The notes under the pieces are model-generated. The model was not told the DNA's origin, searched no databases, and saw nothing but the letters and a program-made list of their open reading frames with translations. A DNA stretch of 64,000 nt from Limnohabitans kasalickyi. GTDB lineage: Bacteria > Pseudomonadota > Gammaproteobacteria > Burkholderiales > Burkholderiaceae_C. Both the position numbers and the translations under genes were made by a program. How positions within the stretch are numbered: the first letter of the stretch is position 1; every line of letters starts with the position of its first letter. Below, piece after piece: positions 50,101 to 58,430 of the stretch. The DNA is taken from contig OZ248407.1 of assembly GCA_965234325.1 (NCBI GenBank), positions 62,001 to 126,000 of the forward strand. The letters are read 5' to 3'.

Positions 50101-50418
50101 GAAATGCTCAAACACACCGGCGAGCTGCCCATCATTGGCGTCAACACTTTCCGCAACCCACACGGCGAGCAAGTGATGGACAAACTGGAACTTGCACGCT
50201 CCACTGAAGAAGAAAAGCAAAGCCAGCTGAACCGCTTGCACGACTTCCACGCCCGCCACAAAGACGCGGCGGCTGTGCAAATCAAACGCCTGCAACAAGC
50301 GGTGATCGACAACGCTAACGTGTTTGAGGTGTTGATGGATGCGGTGCGTGTGTGTTCACTGGGGCAGATTACCCATGCCTTGTTTGAGGTGGGGGGGCAG
50401 TACCGACGCAATATGTAA
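47125..50418 (+). CDS. icmF: Fused isobutyryl-CoA mutase (IcmF)
   Basis: A 1097-residue three-part protein. The N-terminal cobalamin-binding domain (KVRFVTAASLFDGHDAAINIMRRIL near residues 19-44) carries the DxH base-off ligand. A MeaB-type G-protein chaperone follows from about 205, with Walker A GTGGAGKSSLTDEL and later VAINKFDRKG. The mutase substrate domain runs from about 560 (SVSMTINGPAPSILAMF, EAGANPISQLAFTLSNGF). IcmF interconverts isobutyryl- and n-butyryl-CoA, and some members isovaleryl/pivalyl-CoA, and carries its own repair GTPase. Full length. Confidence 0.95.
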   Translation: MTDLSAEFQALANYKPTQKVRFVTAASLFDGHDAAINIMRRILQGMGAEVIHLGHNRSVDEVVTAALQEDVQGIAISSYQGGHVEYFKYMVDLLRARGGEHIQVFGGGGGVIVPPEIRELQAYGVTRIYSPEDGQKMGLQGMIGEMIMRCDKDLSSFAPSSVKDIQGHDEMAWRKLAQLITALENEKADPAMVDAVRTESVNHKVPVLGITGTGGAGKSSLTDELVRRIRLDQGDALRIAVISIDPSRRKSGGALLGDRIRMNAISPWRSGQRVFMRSLATRDFGSEISAALPDVLAATKCAGFDLIIVETSGIGQGDAAIVPHVDVPMYVMTPEFGAASQLEKIDMLDFAEFVAINKFDRKGASDALRDVAKQVQRNQEAWHTPTEQMPVFGTMAARFNDDGVTALYQALKGRLSELGLSFKEGRLPLVNVRNSSNQTPIVPAARTRYLAEITDTVRGYKKRARTQAKLAREIQQLREAARMLSEGKPGRAKASEAAIDLAFSREENLGAPERKLLAQWPDLQAAYAGDEYVVKIRDKEIRTALTTKSLSGTVVRKVALPTYEDHGEILKWLMLDNVPGSYPYTAGTFPFKREGEDPTRMFAGEGDPFRTNRRFKLVSEGLPAKRLSTAFDSVTLYGNDPDVRPDIYGKVGNSGVNVATLDDMKVLYDGFDLCNPTTSVSMTINGPAPSILAMFMNTAIDQNLDKFKADKGRDPTDAEAADIKAWVMQNVRGTVQADILKEDQGQNTCLFSTEFSLKVMGDIAQYFVHNQVRNFYSVSISGYHIAEAGANPISQLAFTLSNGFTFVEAYLARGMHIDDFAPNLSFFFSNGMDPEYTVMGRVARRIWAVAMKEKYGANERSQKLKYHIQTSGRSLHAQEIQFNDIRTTLQALIAIYDNCNSLHTNAFDEAITTPTEDSVRRAMAIQLIINREWGLAKNENPSQGAFIIEDLTELVEEAVLAEFERIAERGGVLGAMETGYQRGKIQDESMTYEMLKHTGELPIIGVNTFRNPHGEQVMDKLELARSTEEEKQSQLNRLHDFHARHKDAAAVQIKRLQQAVIDNANVFEVLMDAVRVCSLGQITHALFEVGGQYRRNM

Positions 50419-50502
50419 ATTGATTTCTCCTTGTATTTTTAATATGCCATGTTTAATTTGCAAGGATATCGATGTGTCATTGGGCGGCCTTAACATCTCT
50501 TC

Positions 50503-51996
50503 ATGAGCATCCGCCCCCCCTTCACCGCCCCCACCCATCACACCGACCCAGACAGCGCCTTGGCCCAAGTGCAAGCGCTGTACCAAACCAGCCTTGACCA
50601 CTTACGTCACGCCATGCGCGAGTTTGTGGCGGGCATGCACTTTGAGCAACGCGTGAGGGCGTTTTACCCGTTCGTGCGCATCCACACAAAGACAGGTGCG
50701 TTGCAAGCGAGCACCGATGGCGGCAGTCTGAGCTACGGCTTTGTGGCCGAGCCTGGCCGCTACGAAACCACACTCACCCGCCCCGATTTGTTTGCTGCGT
50801 ATTACCGCGAGCAATTCCGGCTGCTGCTGCAAAACCACGGCGGCTCCCTTGAAGTGGGTGTGAGCCACCAACCCATTCCCGTGCACTTCTCGTTTGCCGA
50901 CAACGACCATGTGGAAGGCGAGATGAGCGCCGAGCGCCGCCAACTGATGCGCGAGGTGTTTGACCTGCCCGACCTCACCGCCATGGACGACGGCATTGCC
51001 AACGGCACCTTCGAGGCGAAAGCGGGCGAGCCACAGCCCTTGTCGCTGTTCACCGCTGCGCGCATGGACTACTCGCTGCAGCGCCTGCGGCACTACAGCG
51101 GCACCAGCCCTGAGCATTTTCAGAACTACGTGTTGTTCACCAACTACCAGTTCTACATCGACGAGTTTGTGCGCTTAGGTCTGGAGACCATGCAAGACCC
51201 CCACAGCGAATACATCGCATTTGTGGAGCCCGGCAACGTGGTGACGCGCCGTGTAGGTTTGGCCGCAGAAGCGAATGACGCGCTGGGCAAAGTGCCACCG
51301 CGTTTGCCACAAATGCCCGGCTACCACTTGGTGCGCGAAGACCACACGGGCATCACCATGGTCAACATTGGCGTGGGCCCCGCCAACGCAAAAAATATCA
51401 CCGATCACATTGCCGTGCTGCGCCCCCATGCCTGGCTGATGCTGGGCCATTGCGCGGGCTTACGTAACACGCAGCAGCTGGGCGACTACGTGTTGGCCCA
51501 CGGCTATGTGCGCGAGGACCATGTGCTGGACGAAGAGTTACCGCTGTGGGTGCCCATTCCTGCACTGGCCGAAATTCAAGTCGCGCTCGAGCAAGCGGTG
51601 AAGGATGTGACGCAATGCGAGGGCCCAGAACTCAAACGTATCTTGCGCACAGGCACGGTGGCCAGCACCGACAACCGCAATTGGGAGCTGCTGCCCAACA
51701 ACACCCCGCAACGCCGCTTCAGCCAAAGCCGCGCCGTCGCACTGGACATGGAAAGCGCCACCATTGCTGCGAATGGATTTAGGTTTCGCGTGCCCTACGG
51801 CACGCTGCTGTGCGTGAGCGACAAACCGCTGCACGGCGAAATCAAACTACCGGGTATGGCCAACCACTTTTACCGCGAGCGCGTGGACCAGCATTTGCGC
51901 ATTGGGATGCGAGCGATTGAGCTTTTAAGACAACAAGGGCCTGCGCAACTGCACAGCCGCAAGTTGCGGAGTTTTGCTGAGGTGGCGTTTCAATGA
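50503..51996 (+). CDS. amn: AMP nucleosidase
   Basis: A 497-residue enzyme with an N-terminal regulatory domain and a C-terminal nucleoside-phosphorylase-fold domain (ITMVNIGVGPANAKNITDHIAVLRPHAWLMLGHCAGLR near residue 285; VALDMESATIAANGF near 410 for ribose binding; LLCVSDKPLHGEIK near 430). It splits AMP to adenine and ribose 5-phosphate. 84 bases after icmF on the same strand; no terminator is seen between. Confidence 0.93.
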   Translation: MSIRPPFTAPTHHTDPDSALAQVQALYQTSLDHLRHAMREFVAGMHFEQRVRAFYPFVRIHTKTGALQASTDGGSLSYGFVAEPGRYETTLTRPDLFAAYYREQFRLLLQNHGGSLEVGVSHQPIPVHFSFADNDHVEGEMSAERRQLMREVFDLPDLTAMDDGIANGTFEAKAGEPQPLSLFTAARMDYSLQRLRHYSGTSPEHFQNYVLFTNYQFYIDEFVRLGLETMQDPHSEYIAFVEPGNVVTRRVGLAAEANDALGKVPPRLPQMPGYHLVREDHTGITMVNIGVGPANAKNITDHIAVLRPHAWLMLGHCAGLRNTQQLGDYVLAHGYVREDHVLDEELPLWVPIPALAEIQVALEQAVKDVTQCEGPELKRILRTGTVASTDNRNWELLPNNTPQRRFSQSRAVALDMESATIAANGFRFRVPYGTLLCVSDKPLHGEIKLPGMANHFYRERVDQHLRIGMRAIELLRQQGPAQLHSRKLRSFAEVAFQ

Positions 51997-52039
51997 TTTC
52001 ATATTTTTGAAATAAATTCGAAATACTGTTGACATACTC

Positions 52040-52092
52040 AAACTCCAAGATGGAGGACGTTTCTAACAAACATCTTCACTTGGAGTTTTTTT
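52040..52092 (+). promoter_or_regulatory. Leader hairpin with poly-T that masks the phoX ribosome site
   Basis: AAACTCCAAG (52040-52049) pairs perfectly with CTTGGAGTTT (52079-52088), which is followed by TTTT and two bases before the ATG. The only Shine-Dalgarno-like sequence, GGAG, is in the 3' arm. The structure could be an intrinsic terminator, a translation block, or both. TTGACA at 52029-52034 may be a -35 box. Confidence 0.65.
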
Positions 52093-54054
52093 ATGAGTTC
52101 ACCTAATATTTCTCGACGCGGTCTGCTTCAACTCTTTGGAGCTGCCCCGATGCTCCCACTGACTGCCTCGATGGTTGGCACCGGTACATTGCTCTCTGCT
52201 TGCGGCAGCACTGACTCTGTTGCAGCAACTGCCGCATTCAAAGACGTATCGTTCAGCCACATGGCAGCGCCAGCGTTAGAAAGCGCGGCGGACATGGCGA
52301 CCACCAAAGTTGGGTCGACCATGACAGTGAACTATGTTGATGGCACGAAAAAAGATTTCGCGCTGGCATACCAGCCATTTTTCACAACAGGCGATATGGT
52401 CTCTGATGGCAATGGCGGAACAGTTTTAGCAGGTGGTTATGTCGACATCTATAACCAGCCAATCATGGACACAACCGGAACTGGTGTAAGCCGACAGTTC
52501 TTCTCTGACGCACCAGATGGCACCTCTTTGCTGACAGTGGCCAACGCAAAAGTCGCAGGCGTAAAAGGCAACACCGTTTTTGCGGTCGTGCAATTTGAAT
52601 ACACCACATGGGCCAAAGACGGCACGACAGGCATGTATGGCAAATTGCCATCGCCGATCGCCGTACTCACACTCGACCAAGACAGCAGCACCGGCAAATT
52701 GTCATTGGTGAAATATCACAATGTCGACACATCCAATGTGCACGGCCTGTGGATCACCTGCGGCGCCAGCATCTCGCCTTGGGGCACACACCTGTCCAGC
52801 GAAGAGTACGAACCCAACGCGGTCGCGGTCGCAGCAGGGACCGATGCGCAATTCAAAGCGTTCAGCAAAAACCTGTATGGCAGCGAAACGGCTGCAAACC
52901 CCTACCACTACGGCCACATGCCTGAAGTCACGGTCAATGCGGACGGCACAGCAACGATCAAAAAGCACTATTGCATGGGCCGTATTTCACACGAACTGGT
53001 TCAAGTCATGCCTGACAACCGCACGGTTTTGATGGGCGATGACGCCACGAACAGTGGCTATTTCGTGTTTGTGGCCGACAAAGAAAAAGACCTGTCTGCT
53101 GGCACGTTGTATGTGGCCAAGGTAGGTACAGGTTACAGCCTCGACCCAGCTGCCGCTGCTGCGCCTCTGACATGGATCAAACTCGGCTCTGCGACCAGCG
53201 CAGAGATTCACCGCTTGGCGAGCACACTGACATCTACTCAAATCATGGACGTCAAAACAGCAGATCCAAGTGATGCGACTTACACCAAGATCAATGCCAA
53301 CGGCAAAACTGAATGGGTCAAGTTGGTAGCCGGGATGGAAAAAGCGGCAGCCTTCTTGGAAACCCATCGTTACGCGTCATTGGTTGGCGCATCAATGGGC
53401 TTCTCCAAGATGGAAGGCACAACGGTCAACATCAAAGATAAAGTGGCTTACTCTGCTTTGCAGAATTGCGTCACATCCATGGTCACAGGTAATGCCCTCA
53501 ATACTGTCGGTAACGGCATTGGAATCCCTGCAGCGCTGAATGCAGGGGCTGTGATGGCATTGTCTTTAAAGGGTGGTATCAAAGATACAGCGGGTGCAAA
53601 CATTGTGAGCGAGTGGATGCCGGCTGACATCAAAACATTGATCACAGGCAAAGACATCACAGCAGATGCATTGGGCAACACCGCTGACCCAGAAAAAATT
53701 GCAAACCCTGACAACTTGAAGTTCTCGGAAAAAATGCGCACGCTGTTCATTGGCGAAGACAGTGGCCAGCATGTGAACAATTTCTTGTGGGCTTATAACG
53801 TCGATACAAAAGCGTTGTCACGCATCATGTCGATTCCAGCAGGCGGCGAGTCAACGGGCCTGCATGCGGTGGATGAGTTGAATGGCTGGACCTACATCAT
53901 GAGCAACTTCCAGCACGCTGGCGATTGGGGCGGCATTCACAGCACTACGCTGCGGACAACGCTTGATCCTCTGCTCAAAGCCAATTACAAAGACAAGTTC
54001 GGTGCAGCCGTTGGCTACTTAACGGCATCACCCAGCCAAATGAAGCTCAGCTAA
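52093..54054 (+). CDS. phoX: PhoX-family (DUF839) alkaline phosphatase
   Basis: A 653-residue protein with twin Arg at residues 8-9 (ISRRGLLQLFG) and a lipobox-like LLSACGS near 35, so Tat export and possibly lipid anchoring. PhoX features include FLWAYNVDTKALSRIMSIPAGGESTGLHAVDELNGWTYIMSN at 570-612 and GTHLSSEEYEPNAVAVAAG near 230, the latter with Glu residues for calcium/iron. PhoX enzymes release phosphate from organic esters outside the cell. Starts directly behind a leader hairpin; a terminator follows. Confidence 0.85.
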   Translation: MSSPNISRRGLLQLFGAAPMLPLTASMVGTGTLLSACGSTDSVAATAAFKDVSFSHMAAPALESAADMATTKVGSTMTVNYVDGTKKDFALAYQPFFTTGDMVSDGNGGTVLAGGYVDIYNQPIMDTTGTGVSRQFFSDAPDGTSLLTVANAKVAGVKGNTVFAVVQFEYTTWAKDGTTGMYGKLPSPIAVLTLDQDSSTGKLSLVKYHNVDTSNVHGLWITCGASISPWGTHLSSEEYEPNAVAVAAGTDAQFKAFSKNLYGSETAANPYHYGHMPEVTVNADGTATIKKHYCMGRISHELVQVMPDNRTVLMGDDATNSGYFVFVADKEKDLSAGTLYVAKVGTGYSLDPAAAAAPLTWIKLGSATSAEIHRLASTLTSTQIMDVKTADPSDATYTKINANGKTEWVKLVAGMEKAAAFLETHRYASLVGASMGFSKMEGTTVNIKDKVAYSALQNCVTSMVTGNALNTVGNGIGIPAALNAGAVMALSLKGGIKDTAGANIVSEWMPADIKTLITGKDITADALGNTADPEKIANPDNLKFSEKMRTLFIGEDSGQHVNNFLWAYNVDTKALSRIMSIPAGGESTGLHAVDELNGWTYIMSNFQHAGDWGGIHSTTLRTTLDPLLKANYKDKFGAAVGYLTASPSQMKLS

Positions 54055-54073
54055 ATTTCAGCTGAATTAAGCG

Positions 54074-54107
54074 GCCCCCATTGGCTCACGCCTTTGGGGG
54101 CTTTTTT
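54074..54107 (+). terminator. Terminator after phoX
   Basis: GCCCCCA ... TTGGGGGC with a 12-base loop region that can pair further, then TTTTTTATA, 20 bases after the stop and directly before the convergent psd gene. Confidence 0.88.
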
Positions 54108-54111
54108 ATAT

Positions 54112-54981
54112 CTAATCACCCATCTTCTCGCCCAGCCTCACCCCCTGCCCTGCATGCCAAGCGGGGTTGAGCGCAATGGTGTTCTTAGGCCACAGCAGCA
54201 CCACGGTAGAGCCCAACAAAAAGCGCCCCATTTCCTCGCCCTGCTTCAAGCTCAGCTTAGGGTCGTCATAGGTCCACTCGCGCACCTTGCCTGGGCGCGG
54301 AGGGTTGACCACGCCGTGCCACGGGGTGGCCATGCTGCCCACGATGGTGGCGCCCACGAGCACCAACACAAATTGCTTGGGCGACACGCTTGCATTGGCA
54401 GAAGCGTCGACAGGCATGTCAAACACACACACCACACGCTCATTGCGCGCAAACAAGCCGGGCACGCCACGCGCCGTGGCAGGGTTGACCGAGAACAAAT
54501 CACCGGGCACATGAATCATCCGGCGCAAACGGCCTGCGCTGGGCATGTGAATGCGGTGGTAGTCCTTGGGGCTGAGGTAAATCGTGGCGAACTCGCCGTC
54601 AGAGAACTGCGCGGCCAAGGTGGCGTCGCCGCCCACCAAGGCTTGTGTGCTGTAGCTGTGGCCTTTGGCCTGAAAAATTTGGTCGCCGTTGATGTGCCCC
54701 AGTTGGCTGATGGCGCCGTCCACGGGGCACACAAATGCGGCATCGGCCAAGGGGCGTGCGCCGGGCTTGAGGGCGCGGGTGAAGAAGTCGTTGAAACAGG
54801 CGTACTGCGTGATGTCGGGTTGCGCGGCCTCGTCCATGTTGACTTGGTACTTGCCCACAAACCACTTGATCAAGGCGTGCGTCCATTTGCCGCCACGCGC
54901 ACGCGCCACAGCGCCCGCGAATTGCGTGAGCCACTGTTTGGGCATGACGTGTTGCAAGGCGACAAAGGTTTTTTCATTCAT
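54112..54981 (-). CDS. psd: Phosphatidylserine decarboxylase proenzyme
   Basis: A 289-residue proenzyme. The self-cleavage motif LGST is seen in EEMGRFLLGSTVVLLWP near residue 257, giving the pyruvoyl cofactor on the small subunit. YLSPKDYHRIHMPSAGRL near 138 has the catalytic His, and FVCPVDGAISQLG near 85 the catalytic Asp. Makes phosphatidylethanolamine at the inner membrane. The start at 54979-54981 gives the usual length. Confidence 0.94.
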   Translation of the reverse strand: MNEKTFVALQHVMPKQWLTQFAGAVARARGGKWTHALIKWFVGKYQVNMDEAAQPDITQYACFNDFFTRALKPGARPLADAAFVCPVDGAISQLGHINGDQIFQAKGHSYSTQALVGGDATLAAQFSDGEFATIYLSPKDYHRIHMPSAGRLRRMIHVPGDLFSVNPATARGVPGLFARNERVVCVFDMPVDASANASVSPKQFVLVLVGATIVGSMATPWHGVVNPPRPGKVREWTYDDPKLSLKQGEEMGRFLLGSTVVLLWPKNTIALNPAWHAGQGVRLGEKMGD

Positions 54982-55012
54982 TTGGCAATTTTAGGCGGGC
55001 ACAATCTAGCGC

Positions 55013-55936
55013 ATGAGCACCCCACTTTTTGAATGCCAACATCTGGTCAAACGTTACGGTGACCACACCGTGGTGAACGACGTGTCTTTCAGCATTGCCC
55101 CTGGCGAATGTCTGGGCGTGATTGGCCCCAACGGCGCAGGTAAAACCACCACGCTGCGCATGTGTCTGGGCCTCGCCAAACCCGACAGCGGCAGCATTCG
55201 CGCCTTTGACTTGTCCATGCCCGAAGATGCACTGGGCATCAAAGCCCGCCTAGGCGTGGTGAGCCAGTTCGACACGCTCGACCCCGACTTCACCTGCGCT
55301 GAAAACCTGTTGACGTTTGGCCGCTACTTTGGGCTGAAGAAAGCCACCATTCAAGCGCGCATTCCGCAGCTGCTGGAGTTTGCCGCGCTCTCGCACAAAG
55401 CCAACGCCAAACCCGGCGAATTGTCGGGCGGCATGAAGCGCCGCCTCAGCCTGGCGCGTGCGCTCATCAACAACCCCGATTTGCTGCTGCTCGACGAGCC
55501 CACCACCGGTCTCGACCCGCAAGCACGCCACCTGATGTGGGAGCGTTTGCAACAACTGCTGCAACAAGGTAAATCAATTTTGCTGACCACCCACTTCATG
55601 GACGAGGCCGAGCGCTTGTGCAACCGCCTGCTGGTGCTGGACCATGGCAAAAAAATTGCCGAAGGCACACCCCGTGACTTGATCGCGCAGCACCTGGAGC
55701 CCGATGTGGTGGAGGTGTATGGCAACGGCGCCTTGGCCTTGGTAGGCAGCCCCATCGCGGCCTTGGCGCAACGCGTGGAGACAAGTGGCGAAACCGTGTT
55801 TTTCTACACCCAAGATGCCGCGCAAGTGCTGCAAGCACTCAACGCCCACGCCGGCCTACGTACGCTGCACCGCCCCGCCAACCTAGAAGATTTGTTTTTA
55901 AAAATGACCGGACGCCAAATCCGCGAAGAGGGCTAA
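55013..55936 (+). CDS. ABC transporter ATP-binding protein, NodI-like
   Basis: 307 residues with Walker A GPNGAGKTTTLRM near 38, signature LSGGMKRRLSLARALI near 138, Walker B LLLLDEPTTGLDPQARH near 158 and H-loop TTHFMDEAERL near 196. The C-terminal extension (VEVYGNGALALVGSPIAALAQRVETSGETVFF) is typical of the NodI/DRA family. The permease gene follows three bases after the stop. Substrate unknown; nod genes are absent, so a lipid-like or polysaccharide substrate is only a guess. Confidence 0.9.
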   Translation: MSTPLFECQHLVKRYGDHTVVNDVSFSIAPGECLGVIGPNGAGKTTTLRMCLGLAKPDSGSIRAFDLSMPEDALGIKARLGVVSQFDTLDPDFTCAENLLTFGRYFGLKKATIQARIPQLLEFAALSHKANAKPGELSGGMKRRLSLARALINNPDLLLLDEPTTGLDPQARHLMWERLQQLLQQGKSILLTTHFMDEAERLCNRLLVLDHGKKIAEGTPRDLIAQHLEPDVVEVYGNGALALVGSPIAALAQRVETSGETVFFYTQDAAQVLQALNAHAGLRTLHRPANLEDLFLKMTGRQIREEG

Positions 55937-55939
55937 ACC

Positions 55940-56707
55940 ATGTATTTCCGTTTCTGGCCCGTCTTCTTGCGCAACCTCTTGGTGTGGCGCAAGCTCGCCC
56001 TCCCTAGTTTGGTCGCCAACATCGCCGAACCTTTGATGTGGCTGGTGGCGTTTGGCTACGGCATGGGCGCCTTGATCGGCGAAGTCACTTTGGACGGCGA
56101 GAAGGTGCCTTACATCTTGTTTTTAGCCAGTGGTTCCATTTGCATGAGCGCCATGAACGCCGCCACGTTTGAAGCGCTGTACTCCGCTTTTTCACGCATG
56201 CATGTGCAAAAAACATGGGACGGCATCTTGAACGCCCCCATGCGTTTGAACGATGTGCTGCTGGCCGAAATGCTGTGGGCGGCGTTCAAAGCGCTGTTCA
56301 CCATCACCGCCATCTTGGCTGTGATGGTGGCGCTGGGCATCACACACAGCTGGAAGTTGCTGGCCGCTTGGCCCATTCTGCTGTTTGTCGGCATCACCTT
56401 CAGTTGCATTGCGCTCATCTTCAATGCACTGGCCAAGGGCTACGATTTCTTCTCTTACTATTTCACACTGTTTCTCACGCCCATGATGTTTTTGAGCGGT
56501 GTGTTCTTTCCCCGCGATCAGCTGCCAAGCGTCGTGCGCGACATCTCTGAATGGCTGCCGTTGACGCAAGCGATTGCCTTGATTCGGCCTTTGTTCATGG
56601 ACCAATGGCCCACGGATGTGGCGCTGCATTTGGGTGTGTTGGCTTTGTACACGGTGGTGGCTTGGAAAATCGCGTTGCACCTGACGAAGAAGCGCTTCAA
56701 GGCCTGA
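55940..56707 (+). CDS. ABC-2-type permease, NodJ-like
   Basis: A 255-residue protein with six predicted membrane segments and the ABC-2 motif MFLSGVFFPRDQLPSVVRDISEWLPLTQAIALIRP near residues 183-217. Co-transcribed with the NodI-like ATPase. The N-terminus WPVFLRNLLVWRKLALPSLVANIAEPLMWLVAFG is strongly NodJ-like. Confidence 0.9.
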   Translation: MYFRFWPVFLRNLLVWRKLALPSLVANIAEPLMWLVAFGYGMGALIGEVTLDGEKVPYILFLASGSICMSAMNAATFEALYSAFSRMHVQKTWDGILNAPMRLNDVLLAEMLWAAFKALFTITAILAVMVALGITHSWKLLAAWPILLFVGITFSCIALIFNALAKGYDFFSYYFTLFLTPMMFLSGVFFPRDQLPSVVRDISEWLPLTQAIALIRPLFMDQWPTDVALHLGVLALYTVVAWKIALHLTKKRFKA

Positions 56708-56768
56708 AGTCATACACATCACCCGCTAACATCGTTCTTTTGATTCAACCAGCTAAGGGAGTTTTCCA

Positions 56769-57617
56769 ATGAGCATTCAAACCGTAGGCATCATCGGTGC
56801 CGGCACCATGGGCAACGGCATCGCACAAGCGTGTGCCGTATCAGGCGTGAACGTGGTGATGGTGGACATTTCGGAGGCGGCTGTCGCCAAAGGCGTGGCC
56901 ACCATTTCGAGCAGTTTGGACCGCTTGATCAAAAAAGAAAAAATCACCGAAGACGACAAAGCTGCAGCGCTGGCTCGCGTCAAAGTCAGCACCAGCTACG
57001 ACGACCTCAAAGACACGCAATTGGTCATCGAAGCCGCCACCGAAAATTTTGAGCTCAAGGTCAAAATCTTGAAGCAAGTGGATGCCTTGCTCGATGCCAG
57101 CGTGTTGATTGCGTCGAACACCTCGTCCATTTCCATTACCAAACTCGCCGCAGTCACCACACGTGCCGACCGTTTCATTGGCATGCATTTTTTCAACCCC
57201 GTGCCCATGATGGCGCTGGTTGAAATCATCCGTGGTTTGCAAACCTCAGACGCCACGCACGCCGCCGTGCATGAGTTGTCCACCCGCCTGGGCAAGACCC
57301 CCATCACGGTGAAGAACGCCCCAGGTTTTGTGGTGAACCGCATCTTGGTGCCCATGATCAACGAAGCCTTCTTTGTGTTGGCAGAAGGCCTCGCCACCGC
57401 CAAAGACATCGATGCCGGCATGGTGCTCGGCTGCAACCAACCCATTGGTCCCCTGGCCTTGGCCGACATGATTGGCTTGGACGTGTGCTTGGCGGTGATG
57501 GAGGTTTACCTCAACGAGTACGGCGACAGCAAATACCGCCCTTGCCCGTTGCTGAAAGAAATGGTGGCCGCCGGTCAATTGGGCCGCAAAACGGGCCGTG
57601 GCGTTTACGTTTATTGA
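56769..57617 (+). CDS. 3-hydroxybutyryl-CoA dehydrogenase
   Basis: 282 residues: NAD-binding IGIIGAGTMGNGIAQACAVSG-type motif at the N-terminus (here VGIIGAGTMGNGIAQACAVS), catalytic His and Glu in FIGMHFFNPVPMMALVEIIRG near 135-155, and KNAPGFVVNRILVPMINEAF near 180. It oxidises 3-hydroxyacyl-CoA with NAD(P). Strong AAGGGAG upstream. The length is that of the single-domain PaaH/Hbd type. Confidence 0.93.
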   Translation: MSIQTVGIIGAGTMGNGIAQACAVSGVNVVMVDISEAAVAKGVATISSSLDRLIKKEKITEDDKAAALARVKVSTSYDDLKDTQLVIEAATENFELKVKILKQVDALLDASVLIASNTSSISITKLAAVTTRADRFIGMHFFNPVPMMALVEIIRGLQTSDATHAAVHELSTRLGKTPITVKNAPGFVVNRILVPMINEAFFVLAEGLATAKDIDAGMVLGCNQPIGPLALADMIGLDVCLAVMEVYLNEYGDSKYRPCPLLKEMVAAGQLGRKTGRGVYVY

Positions 57618-57653
57618 GCCTCACTGTTCACGCTCAGCCGTACACCTAGCGCC

Positions 57654-58430
57654 ATGAAACTGGCCTTGCTTTCTGATGTGCACAGCAACTTGCATGCGTT
57701 AGAAGCGTGCTTGTTGCATGCACAAACGCAAGGGGCCGACCGCATCGCGGTGCTCGGCGACTTGGTGGGCTACGGTGCCTATCCGTCGCAAGTGGTGGCG
57801 CGCTGCCAGGCGCTTCAAGCGCAAGGCGCCATCGTGCTGCGGGGCAACCATGAAGAGTTAGTGCAAAGACACGCGGGCATGACACCTGGGTCAGACCTCT
57901 CAAAAGATCAAACACTGGGCAGCCAAACATCGGCGTGGACACACGACCAACTCACCCCCGCCCAGCGCTTTTGGCTAGAAGTCTTGCCTCTCACGGCACA
58001 CCTTGAGCAATGCTTGCTGGTGCATGCCAGCGCCGATGCGCCTGAGAAATGGCGCTACATCACCGACGAACGTCTTGCCGCCTTGAGCTTGGATGCCGCG
58101 TGCGCCAACCCCGAAGTGCGCTATGTGTTTGGCGGTCATGTGCACCACCCGTCGCTGTATTACCGTGGCACGGGACGCCAGTTGATGGCCTTCAAACCCA
58201 CAGCAGGCGTGGCCATTCCCGTGGCATCTCACCGCCGCTGGATCGCTACGGTCGGCTCGGTGGGCCAACCGCGCGATGGCAACCCTCGCGCCATGTATGC
58301 CTTGTTTGACGATAACGCTGGCCAACTCACCTTTCACCGGGTGGCTTACGACCACATGGCTGCGGCACGCGCCGTACGCGAAGCCGGCTTACCGGAGTTT
58401 TGCGCACGCCGACTGGAGACGGGGCAATGA
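57654..58430 (+). CDS. Calcineurin-like metallophosphoesterase
   Basis: 258 residues with the five metal-site blocks: LLSDVHSNLHAL at residues 4-15, VLGDLVGYG near 32, LRGNHEELV near 60, LVHASADAP near 122 and FGGHVHHPSLY near 157. Its stop overlaps the start of the Ser/Thr kinase gene as ATGA. A protein-phosphatase or small-molecule phosphatase role is open; the coupling to a kinase makes a protein phosphatase plausible. Confidence 0.88.
   Translation: MKLALLSDVHSNLHALEACLLHAQTQGADRIAVLGDLVGYGAYPSQVVARCQALQAQGAIVLRGNHEELVQRHAGMTPGSDLSKDQTLGSQTSAWTHDQLTPAQRFWLEVLPLTAHLEQCLLVHASADAPEKWRYITDERLAALSLDAACANPEVRYVFGGHVHHPSLYYRGTGRQLMAFKPTAGVAIPVASHRRWIATVGSVGQPRDGNPRAMYALFDDNAGQLTFHRVAYDHMAAARAVREAGLPEFCARRLETGQ

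Noticed and set aside
54094..55032. 312-codon plus-strand frame over psd
   Set aside because: Antisense to phosphatidylserine decarboxylase; it also runs through the phoX terminator.
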